Assembly (NCBI GenBank): GCA_037975125.1
Contig: CM075853.1
Coordinates: forward strand, 24,563,399-24,627,398
Direction of reading: 5' to 3'
Length of the DNA: 64,000 nt
From: Latrodectus hesperus
Taxonomy: Eukaryota > Arthropoda > Arachnida > Araneae > Theridiidae
Made by a program: the position numbers and the translations under genes. Under the pieces are notes generated by a model that had not been told where the DNA came from, searched no databases, and worked only from the letters and a program-made list of their open reading frames with translations. This document shows, piece after piece, positions 23,401-35,400 of this stretch; the stretch's first letter is position 1; the number at the start of each line of letters is the position of its first letter.

Positions 23401-26400
23401 ATATGATATTTCCTGCAGATAGGGTCTTGTTGAAACAGTCCCATCTGGTCAGAAAGTCAGTCATGCTAGGAATAGTTTCCTGACTTTCACCAGAAGAAGA
23501 TGGTTTGGAGGTCATTTCTAGCTCAAGTGAAGATAAAACATATTTTCTATGTCTCCTGTCATGAAAATTGCATATAATTTAATTGAAGCAGGGTTAATTT
23601 TTTATTAATGCATTATAGACTGAAATAAATTATATAATGTGTCTGATGGAAAGTATCTTTGCAATGACCAGTGGACTCCTAAAAGCCATACAAAGATTGG
23701 CTTTTGCGTAGTTCAGAAAAAGCATGTGCTCATTGTCTATTTTGCAAATATGGGTGAATCAGCAATTAAATCGCATATGAAAGGGAAAAAGCATATACAT
23801 TTATTAGAACAAGCTATATGTGCTAAAAAATTTACTCATTTAAAAGATTTTTTCACTTCTGCTGATCTTGTTAAAGAATGGAAACCCAAAGCATGCTCTG
23901 AAATTTTAGATTCATTTGTTTCTTCAAAAGAAGTTTTAAAGGCTGAAATTCTATGGACCTTTAAAATTTTAAACAATGGATTCAGCTCTTCAGTTCTTGT
24001 AATGATATAAATTGCCTCTTTCAAGCAATGTTTCCAGATAGTGTTATTGCAAAGCAATTCAGTTGTGCTGAAAAAAGTGTCCTTATTTAAAAGTTTTATT
24101 AATTACACTTTATTTTTCCAACTTATTGAAAGAAAAAGTTAAGAATATTTTTAATTAGGTGCTTCTCTTTGATGAAAACTTAAATAATCATCTGCAGGGA
24201 AAACATTTGGACTGCCATGTAAGATTTTGAAATAATGATACTGTTGAAAACAGTTTTACTCATCCGATTTTTAGGTCATTCAACTAGAGATGTTTTTTTT
24301 TAAAAGTGAATGAGATGTGCTTTTAGAATTAGGAACAAGTGGATTACTCCAATTGTCAATGGACGGCCCAAATGTGAACTGGTCGTTTTGACTAAAATGG
24401 CTGATTTTTTAAATAGTGAGAGTCATTGAAATATTGTAACTGTCGTAAGCTGCAGCCTATACTTTCTACACAACGCTCACAGCCATGGATGTTCCTCATT
24501 TTCAGAAGTTGAGATAACAGCAAGTGTAGTTTACAGACTATTTAAGGATTCCCCGCTCTTAAGGACCGCTTGGGGCAGACGTAAAATCACTTTAAGGTTT
24601 TGAAAACGTCGATGGTTAGAAAATATAAGTGTTTTTAACAGATTGCTTGAAGTGTTACTGTGTCTTAACCCTTTGCGGTTAAGTGTTCCAGGTGATGAAA
24701 CACCAAACATTAAATTTTATTTTATGATGAAGGGCTTGAAATTTGGCTAAAAATGTTCTTTAAACTCTTTTTTGATGATAGATGGCATCAATACATAAGA
24801 TGATCAATAATTTTCATCAATCGTCTCTTTTTATGGTAAATACCCACCTACATCCAATAGGTGTAATATTTTCTGGTAATTCTTCCAAATGCTGCACTCC
24901 CCGGTTTTTCATGATATAGAGTTCTTCTTTCATAGCATTTAGCCACTTGTCCTTATATTCCGATTCTATTGCTTGCTTATAAGTCTTGGGTATAGGAATG
25001 CGATCTAGTCAGCTAAATATGCTAAGATTATTGGTGGTCTCATTATCTTTATCTGTTAAAACTGCATCACAACTGCTCAAAACAAGACCTTCTGTCCGAT
25101 TTGTTCCTTTAAAATCAAATAAATTAGGATTGAAAACAATATTATTTTTATTTCAGTATTTTGCAACATCATTCAGGGATCTTAACCTTTCCTTCTTGCC
25201 TTCTTCATAATAATAGACATCTGTACGCAATCTATCTTTCCTCTGAATAGCCTTTCTTTCCCAGTTTACTAATCTAGGTTCTGATATAGGGCTAGGAATT
25301 TCGTCTATGGAGACTTCAGGATCACCGTCGTCGCTTTCAGAATCACGAGGTACAATGTGGTATCCGACATCGTCACGTCCCACTTCATTCTCGTTAAATA
25401 CAATCGAAATTCTGTTACTTGGGACCAGCACTGCTCCACTTAAAGTGTCCTAGTACACAACATTCTCAATAAACGAAACATTAATAGTTTCAAATACTTT
25501 GTTTGTTGCTGGCATCCAATTCTGGTTTCCTTTTGTCCGGAATGCGTAACCAACGAGGAAACGTTTTCGGGATCTGATATCTAGCTTTTTTCTATATTGT
25601 CGGGGTACACCTATATATGCTACTGTACCAAAAGGCTTTAAGTGTTTGACTGAGGGTCTGATCCCTGAGAATAATTCGCAAGGCGTCTTGTTCAGCTTAT
25701 TGAGGCACACTCTATTCCAAGTATATGTAAAATATAGCATGGCTTCAGGCCATAAACACTTAGGAAGACCAGATTCCTGCAGAACTGCCCTAGCACCATT
25801 TGCGACAGTTTGGTTATATATTTCACTAACACCGTTTTGTTCCGTGGTGAATATATTTGTTAATTCATGAGTGATCCTTTTTTCAGCAAAATAATTTTGC
25901 ATCTATCTATTCACAAATTCTGTCCCATTATCTGATCTAAATGCCTTAACTTTTTTATTTAAAATATTTTCAACTCTAGTAATATAGGATTTAATTATAT
26001 CAAAAACCTCAGATTTTTCAGACATAGGAAATAATGATACTTTACGTGAATAATCATCAATTATGGTAATAAAATACCTTTCTACCATTCTTCCTTTGAC
26101 AAATTGAGGTCCCCAAACATCAGCATATAACAGCTCTAACAGAACCTTGGATGTCACTTCTCTCAAAGACTTAAATGAAACTCTTCGATATTTACTAATT
26201 TTACATGGTTCGCAAAAGACTGTCTTATCGCTTAAGAGTGGTAAACCAGTCACTCCCCCTTTCCTGCTTGTATGTGAAATAGTGGACGTGCTGATATGTC
26301 CAAAACGTCTATGCAATAGTTCAAGAGCATTGCTACTTTTTAAGTTAGTTGTAAATGAAACATTTTTGTTGGCTTTAACCATACGGGGTGAAACTTGGTA

Positions 26401-28462
26401 AATATCTTCTTTTAATATGGCTTTAAAAACTGTTTCCCCCTTTATCTGAGACTTTCACTGCACCGTTACCACCATGATACACAAAACCCTGAATATCTAA
26501 TTTTGGGCCTGAAATAAGTTTTCTCCGTAAATTTGGAGAGTATATTACATCATTTAATGTGTACTTTTGTAAACCAAACAATAATTTAACAGTTCCTTTT
26601 CCCTCAATAGGAAAGTCAACACCGTCAATGGCAACTGATATTTTTTCATTGATTGATGGTACAAAACTAATGAAGAGGTCTCTTTCTTTACAAAAGTGAT
26701 GTGAAGCTGCTGTGTCAGAAACCCAATTCACTCTTTCTTTAGTTTGATTAAATAAACTTGTAATAGAAAAGTTTGATTTATATGGCAAATGTCTTTATTT
26801 ATTATTTTTTCTTTATTTATCAAAGTGGTGTTTCTAAATCCAATACCACTTTTATGTTTGTCCTTACACCGGGAGAAACAAGGTTAATTTTGATAAGTAG
26901 AATTTGAACTACGTGCCTGGTTCCTTTCTGCCACAAAGTCAGATCTGGGTTCTCTGTACTGACCTTTGGACTCTGAATTGAAAGGTCTGATTTGGCTCCT
27001 ACATTCTGGACTAGAACATCTGAAATGGCTCCTGTATTTTGGTCTAAAACATCTGGATACTTTCAGTGATTGTACTTTAAGAGGACATAATTTCTTTAAT
27101 GCCCAGGCTGTTGACAACCAAAACAGAGAATTTGTTTCTTTTTTTCACAGATGTTACTGCACTAGCCTATGTTAGAGAGTCTTTTTCTCGTAACTGAAGA
27201 CGAACCTCTTCTGCATTCAGGGCGACAAATAGCTTTATAGTTGAAGTTTTCATCCGGCCAACCAAGAATAACTTGCACTATTCTGTCGAAATGCATGGGA
27301 AGATATCTCAGAAGTTGAAAACTAGCATATATTTCATTAAAAGTAGGATCTATAGTTTTCAATCTGTTCTAGACTTTTAATAATCTTGTTGAAAACATGA
27401 GAATACTTTCCTCAAGTTACATTTTAGTATCACATAATTCTGAAAATATAGTCATGTGATTTGATCTGGTATCTGGATGGAAGTATTTCAACAATGTTTC
27501 CCAAGCAAATACTGGATCTTCTATTCCATCTATTATACGTTGATGATCTTCATCAATATTCAAATATATCAGAGATAAAGCAATGTTTTTGTTGAATTCT
27601 TTAAGACTCTTGAGATACGCTGTATCATTCAAATCATCAAATGAACCAGTTTAAGTTTTTAATATCGGTAGAATGGGAGCTTTTTCAGCTCCTTTTACTA
27701 CCTCCCACACATTTCTCTCCATCAGAATGAACTTTATGTCTGAAGTCCATGTCTCATAGTTATGGTTGCTTAACTTATTAATTGCGTAAGTAGCCATAGC
27801 AAGAAAAATTGACAAAATCGCAAATTTTTTTGTGAAATAGATTAATTTATAAAATTTTAATTTAATTATATTTTTTAATTGAAAACATTTTATCAATATA
27901 GCCTCCACCCCATCTTAAATACTCTAATACATTTTAAGATGGGTAAAAATTTGCTTAAATTATTTTAACTGACTAATTATCCCGAGATAAATTTCAAGAT
28001 ATTTGATACGTAACATGGGCCCATAATCTTTATGTCAGTCTGTATTACTTTTTAAGTATCTGTGGGCAGATGTCATTTTACTAATACACACCATTAGGCT
28101 GATTGCCAAAATAATTACCACGATAAGCAGAGCTGCAAATATTAAATTTTAATGCAGTTAAAGAAATGCTAGCTATTAGTTTAAATACCTATAAAGTATA
28201 TCGTTCTATTAATAGAACCTTTAATAAAAAGAAACTAATAACATGCCAATAACCAGGCTTGTTTAAAAATAGTAAGTTTGATTTATTGATACTAAACATT
28301 AAATAATTACATAACATAAATTAAGTTTAAAATTTGAGAATAAAGATATTCCAATTAAATAATTCATTATCATTACTGACAAAAATTAGTAAAATTATAA
28401 TACCGATGAACATTACCGCTTCTAACCAAAATTATCAGACACCAGAGTTTGATTATATATAT

Positions 28463-28543
<81 letters not shown>

Positions 28544-31500
28544 TATATACATTTATATACATATATATATTTAGTTTACTTTTCATAAATATAATTTTAA
28601 TTTCTAGCTAATTTTTAATTGCAAATAAATGGCACATAGAGGTTTTACTCCTTCTGAAGCAATAAAAATACTTCAAAAATTTCCCTGTATTAGTGAATCA
28701 GAACATATGGCTAGTGATAGTGATACAAAGAAATATGTTCCTAAACCACTTGATCAGTCTTAGTCTGATAATGTTGTGTTGGATGCCAGTGAAAATGATG
28801 GCGATGATTTATCTCAACCAGGCTCTTCTATGCAGTCCCAAAACCTTACTTGGATAACTAAAAAAATTTTACAGAAATATTTATTTTATTTATTTATTTT
28901 TATGGTGTAGAGTAGCAGGCCTTGTGATGCACCCTGGACCACACTAAATCTGCTACGCAGGTGTAACGCATTGTTTTTTATGACCTTAGCGCCACAGTGT
29001 TCCATGTGATGGAACACCCATAAAATTGAAATGGTACATGCAATCTTTACAAATTTTCACTGTGTATTCATATAAGCCTAAATAGACTTCCTACAAATTT
29101 TTTTATCAATATTTCAACTTTAAAGGATAGTGTACCTGAATGGGTTAAAACATATATGTCATTTGTTCAAAACAAAAAATTTCCTAATCCTGGTACCAAA
29201 ACTTTTGATATTGTGCAGAAGTGTACAAAAGATGTACTTTTTCGGTACTTACGTATTATCGCAACCATATTGGAGGCATATAAGACCAGGCCAATTCTAA
29301 AAACGGAATACGCTGACGGGACATGGAGCGCGTAGTTGAAAAGTAAAATGTGATGGAAACAGCATGAAAGAAAATAATAAATAATATATGAAGAAAAATA
29401 ATAAGTAATTATTATTTGTATAACTCGTACCTTTATTTAACGATATATCAATTGCGTTTTGGTCAAAAATATTGCGAATTGTTTTTTAGAATATAATTAA
29501 AACAAATTTTTTTTAATCCTTTCCTTGGTCTTGTCGCCGTATGAGTTCTTCCAAGTAACACTCAAGATGGTGTCTTGCTGTACCCCGTTGTCTCATGTTT
29601 CTCCATTTCGCGGAACCCCACATTCTTTCGATTGTTTGGGTATGCGCACCAGTTTCGGCTCGACAAAATTATATTTGTGTTTTACTCTTGAATGATTAAA
29701 TCCAGTGATTTATTTTCTTTTTCATGTGGCGAACACAAATCTCTCTCTTATAATTATTCCAGTCTATAACTGTTTTATCAGTCTGAAGTTCGTCACAAAA
29801 TTTGCAACGTTGCACTTCCAAAAAATCTGTTTTCCAAAATAAAGCCTTATCGGTTGAGAGGTGGTACATTTCCTAATGTCTGGTAAAATGTTATATTTCT
29901 ATAAAAGTGTAATGGCATCTTTTTCGGTAAAATCTCATATTCACATTTTAATATTCTACCTTGCCATTTTCAAAGAACAGTTTGGCTGAGAAAGGTTGCA
30001 AGCAGGGAAATTTGAAAAAAAGTACATGGTTGCCAATTCAGTGCTTTAGATGCATGCGACTTTAGGGTTGCCAAATTGGCAAGTTATCCCGGAGTTTGGC
30101 ATGGTTGCGATAATATGTAAGTACCCTTTTTTCTGCTAAATGCAATTTTTTATATTTATTGCTCAGGGAGTAGAAACTTTTCTGACATTTTATCAAAATG
30201 ATAAACCAATGTTGCCATTTATTGCTGGATATTTTCATGCATTGCTGAAAAGTTTGATGCAAAAGTTTTTAAAAGAATCTCAACTAAATCTATTGGAAAT
30301 GTCTAAAAATTCTAATATTACTCATTATTTTATACAATGTATAATCCAGTATTATATAGAATGTTGATTATTTAAATAAAAAATTTTCTGTTATAGCTGT
30401 AAATTCATTGAAGGCTTTTGAAATCATTAATAATTTTAATGTTTGCAATTATTTATTTTTATTGTATATAGAAATGATTGGAAAATGTTGCATGTACATA
30501 ATTATATGCATATTTGGTTAAGAACGGTTTTTAAAATGAAATATTTTTTAACGTGAATGTCGATATCTCCTGGAAAATTTTTATTTGTCTCCTGGAAAAC
30601 TCTTTAAAACTCCTGGAATTTGGTTCTTGGAAATCTGTACGAAACCCGTTTTATGAATTGTTATAAAAGCTAAATATATTTACTTAAATAATTTATGGAA
30701 CTGTGATTTGTGTATTTTAAATAAGATTGTATTGGAGGTTTTAACAAAATAATTTATTATATAAATGTGTGATTTGCCTTGTACTTGTCTCTATTTGAAT
30801 AGTTGGGGGAAGGAACTTTTTATTATTTTTTTCTAAGTTTAAAAAATTCTCAGATTTGACCAAGTGATTGAATAAAAAACTTATCATGCTCCTATTAGCA
30901 TTTCTTTTTTAAAATTTGTATGAAGTTTTTTATAACAATGTTTAAATATGACAGATCAGCATCAGTCATAAATGCCTAACATTATATATTTTGAAATAGC
31001 TTAGAAAATTTAAAAAGTTATTCTTGCTTTTATTTTTTGCTAATGAATTTTTTGTACTGGAAATAATCTTTTTTCCCCTAAAGTGCTCTAATGCAGTGTT
31101 CTTTAACCTGAGAGGAATTTGTCTCAAGATTTTAAGTGATATTTTAATTAAGCTCTCAATCAACTATATGTGTTTATGATAATTTTAAAGTAAAAATTTA
31201 TATAGACTAATAAACAGATAAGAGATAAACTAATAAATGAACATAAGATCTGTAGAAATTATCAGATGAAAAAAAAATATTATTTATCTATTGCCTCATT
31301 TAAAAAGTCTGAGTTATAACAGAGAAATTTCAAGACAATATAAAATTTTCATGTTCATTGTAATATTTTATCATTTTAGCAATAGTGATCTCTAATTTAA
31401 AATTGGCAATGAATAGTTTGCATTTTATAAAAACAGATTATATTAATTTTAATATTTAATTTCTAACTTGGGATTTCCATGATACTTTTCTTAGTACCAT

Positions 31501-32331
31501 CATGCCACTTTTGTACTCTTGTCTTTTTCTAAAATCCACTCAGTATTCTTTTCTATTAATGATTTTCTAGAGGTTACATTTTGCTATTTTTGTTTTGCGT
31601 TAGGATATCCATGAACTCAACACAACTAGTTTCAGTTCCTTTAGCTTAGTTACGATGAAAGGTTTTAACTCTAAGCAAATACGAAATTTAATATTTAATT
31701 TTTTTTCAAATTTTTTAGTTTATTTCACTTTATAAATAAAGGGAATAACTAAACAATAATTTAATGCACGAAATATAAGGTTATATTTGATTGCTTTTGC
31801 TAATTTAAATGAACACACTGAGTTAAAAAATACATTTTGTTCACCCAGAACACTTTTTCATGTGTTATAATGCTAAAAATTTTGTTAAAACTCTCAGCAT
31901 TGAATCTGCAAAGTCAGCATAACTTCCCTACAAATATTTGTACAGAAATCTAACTCAATCTTATCAAATCTTCTTATTTTGCTAGAGAATGTGTTGCCTA
32001 TCTTCCAGGAAATAACAGAAATACTTTGAAATAAACGAGTTATTTTAAAATTTATACTGTGTCATAAATTTTTATCACAAAATATCAAACATGTGCTGAA
32101 TTGCACAAAATCTGATTACTTTTTGTCTTATGCTAGGATAGCCATGAATTAAACACTAGTTTCGGTTCCTTTGAATTTTTGCGATAAAAACTTTAGAAAG
32201 CTACTCTGATTATATCACAACAACATATTAGACTTTATTCCTAACAAAAAAAGCTAGCAGTTATGTTGAATTTTATTATTGATTTCATTACGTTGTGCTA
32301 TGCCATTATAATTTAAGTCCACTACTCAGAA

Positions 32332-32406
<75 letters not shown>

Positions 32407-35400
32407 GTTTGGAGTTAATGGATGTTGAAAAATTACTTCAACCACTAAATATTTTTTAATATTTAAATAATTATAGTTTACCTTGAATTACCTTTAGGAA
32501 ATTACAAAATTTAGTGTACATTTTATTCTTTACTCTTTACTTAAGTCTAGATATGTGCACTTTGAATTTTGATCCATTATTTAAAATTTGTCTCAAAATC
32601 AGTGACTTGGTATCCAGGTACAATACACATTTGGCATCCCACCCCATTAATTGTAGTATAATGTACAGAATAAACTTGTATTAGAAATATAATGCAGATA
32701 ACTGTAGAAAAGTACTTACTTTTCAATAATCTAAAATATGGGTAGCTTTAAAAGCTAGGTGTTCATTAATTGTTGTCAGGGTTTCCATGCCTCATAACTT
32801 TCGAATAAAAGATATTACACAAAAACCGATTACGTATTCATAAATTACAACTCAAAGAATTTTATTAATGATTTTAAAGAGATTAATAAATCTGCAGGTG
32901 GCTGCCCCTTGTGGCTCCTAACACATTGAGATGAAATTTGATTTCTCTCCAAGTGTTCTCCAGCATTTGTGGGGTAACACTTTGAATTAGTAGTAACAAT
33001 TCAGCGCTTCAGTTCATCAAGGGAGGGCACAGAGGCCTGGTACACGATGTCTTTGACAAACCCCCATAGAAATAAGTCCAGCAGTGTTAAATGCGGTGAT
33101 CTCGGAGGCCATGGGATTGGTTCGCCTCTTCACACCATGTAACTGCACAGCTGCTTAGCTCATTGATTTTCGTGGACTGAGTGTAAACGTTTCTTGGATT
33201 CGATGAACATTTTCCTGCAAAATTCTCAGTCTTCTTGCTCTCTTTTGGTGAAGAATGCTACCAGTTTCCTGAAGTTGTGTTAACCAGCGTCTGATAAAAT
33301 TATCCGAAGGAGGATCTTCCTTGCACGTGGTTCTGAAAGCCGATTTTGTTTTGAAAAACCACAATACACACATTGCTTTTTCTTGGACAGTCGACTTTTT
33401 TATTTATGATGTCATAATTACCCAGACTGCGAATGTGCTAAGATCGCATTGTTGCCATGTAAAATTCTTGGAGTTATAATTTACGAATACATAATCAATT
33501 TTTGTTTAATATTTTTTATTCGAAATTTATGAGGTACGGAAACCATGGCAATAACTAATAAACACCCTGTACTTTTAAATTTGAGATGAAATATGTCAGT
33601 AGAATAACCAAATTTATACCATAATATAGAATTAGTTAAAAAGATATTATTTTCCAACAATAATAAATTTTTTGAACACATAATTTTGAGTAAAGTAAAC
33701 ATATTAATATATCTTAAAGATATAAGTTTATGTAATTATTAAGAACAAAACTAAATATACAGCATACATAATCCTTAGCTTTGAAGCAAATTTTTCAATT
33801 AATCAGTGTCAATCATTCCAAAGTTTAGTTTTTTTACTCTTAAAAAAGTCTCTTAGATGACCTTTTCCCATGATTGATTGCAAATAACTTAAAATTAATT
33901 TTAATATACTGAACAAAGGTTCAAAACTACCCATTGATGTTTAAATAATAAGCATTATTTGAAGTGTGATGCTGGAAAAAAATTTTATTGTATAAGATTA
34001 TGAAGGTATGAAGCTTTAGTGGTGTTTAAAATAAAATTATCTACTTATATATTTTAATAAAATCAGAAATATTCTCAAACAAACGCATAAATTTATTATA
34101 TATTTCCAAAACTGATATACTGAATATTATTTTTACAAATTTTTCATTGATTCATCTGGAATTAGACTTTAAATTGTAGATCCCAACTTTATTAGCCATC
34201 ATGTGCCAAAATTGTCAGTTGAATCACAAATAAACCAAATCAGGAATTACAGCTATTAAAATAAAAATGGAAATTTTAACATATATCTCTTGATTTTACT
34301 TTGCAAAGTTTTCTCAGTTGCTAATTTTACAAATGAAAAATTTCTATTTATTTTCAGTGCTTAATAAAACTGTCTATTATGATTATGAAACATATTTTTC
34401 TATTAAAATCAAAGCTTATTTAAATTAAGGTAAATTAATTTTTATTCTGAACTATTTTAAAAGAAGGCATAACTTATATCTCTATTAATAATAATTGTAA
34501 TTATAAAAGTAAATTGTTAGGAAATGTAAAATGAAAAACTTTACGCACACATTCATTCAATATATTCAAAACAAAATTTTTTGTATATTTTATACTTTTC
34601 TTATTGACTATAAAAGATTTGAATTTTAAGGCCCTTTAAAGAAATTTTTTTGTTTTCTAAATTATGTGTTTGATAAATTTACATTAATAATTAATTCAGT
34701 TTTATAAAATTTCTGTTTTAGGAGGTGTAATTTTTTATTACTTTATTGTAGTGAAAATAAGATTAAAATTTCACTTTTTTATTTATAAATGTTGTAAATA
34801 ATATAATGCAAGTAATCGCAAAGAAACACAAAGTAAGCCTCTTTTCGTCTGTAAAACTGTAGTCTTCTAAGACGTCCGCAATCGTCTGCTACTACAAATC
34901 GCCTGCTGCGCTGCCTTCTGATTGGTGGTTGTGTTCAAGCCGTCCAAAATCTATAAATACACCATGTTCTGTTCTATTAGTTTAGTATATGTATAATTTC
35001 TTTCTTTGTAACTTGCTTCATTAAATATTCTTTTTGCGATTCATGGACTCTTGTTCGTTTAATGAATTTCAACAGCAGAGCGTGGTTTTCACTGTCATAA
35101 ATTGAAAACAGTTTCTAGTTTTAATTTATTGCTTGATAGAATAAATTTATCAATAAGCAATGGCTTCGCTGCATGATTTGTATGGAGTAAATCCATTTGA
35201 TGGGAAGAACTTTCCTATTTGGCGGCGACGAGTGAAAGCTGTTTTGTCTGCGAAAGAACTGGAAACATACTTAGTTAAGGAGCCCGATGTGAATAAGGAA
35301 GCAGAAGTCGTTAAAGGAAAGAAAGCCTACGCATTACTCATGTCACTCTTAAGTGATCAAGTGCTCGTATCAATGAGTGGTGAAAATACGGCGAAGGAAT

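Larger units (their letters stand above)
24820..28600 (-). mobile_element. Ty1/copia retrotransposon, 3'-truncated, nested in piggyBac
   Basis: Gag, protease, integrase and the start of reverse transcriptase follow in order on the minus strand from 27800 to 24820, with only occasional stops. The RT is cut right after [11 protein letters not shown], so most of RT, RNase H and the 3' LTR are gone. The 5' LTR/leader should lie in 27910-28600; I could not define its ends. Confidence 0.85.
24665..29148 (+). mobile_element. piggyBac-like element inserted in hAT copy 3
   Basis: TTAA at 24665-24668 and 29145-29148; the uninterrupted hAT (copy 2, near 8184) has a single TTAA at this spot. The left end is CCCTTTGCGGTTAAGTG, the right end GTACCTGAATGGG. 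Palindromes GTGTTCC...GAAACAC (24683-24703) and GTGTTCC...GGAACAC (28997-29017) lie near both ends. The remaining transposase start (28629) is separated from the left end by a copia element. The rest of the transposase is deleted. Confidence 0.8.
22750..30647 (+). mobile_element. hAT element (copy 3) with nested insertions
   Basis: The left end CAGGGTTCGCACAACTCC (22750 on) and the right end aaatctgtacgaaaccc (to 30647) are flanked by gttttat on both sides (22743-22749 and 30648-30654), so both ends belong to one insertion. The hAT sequence itself is interrupted by a LINE fragment (23151-23532), a piggyBac element (24665-29148) and a Merlin element (29244-30125). Without these it is about 2.1-2.2 kb. 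Its transposase remnants match copy 2. Confidence 0.85.
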
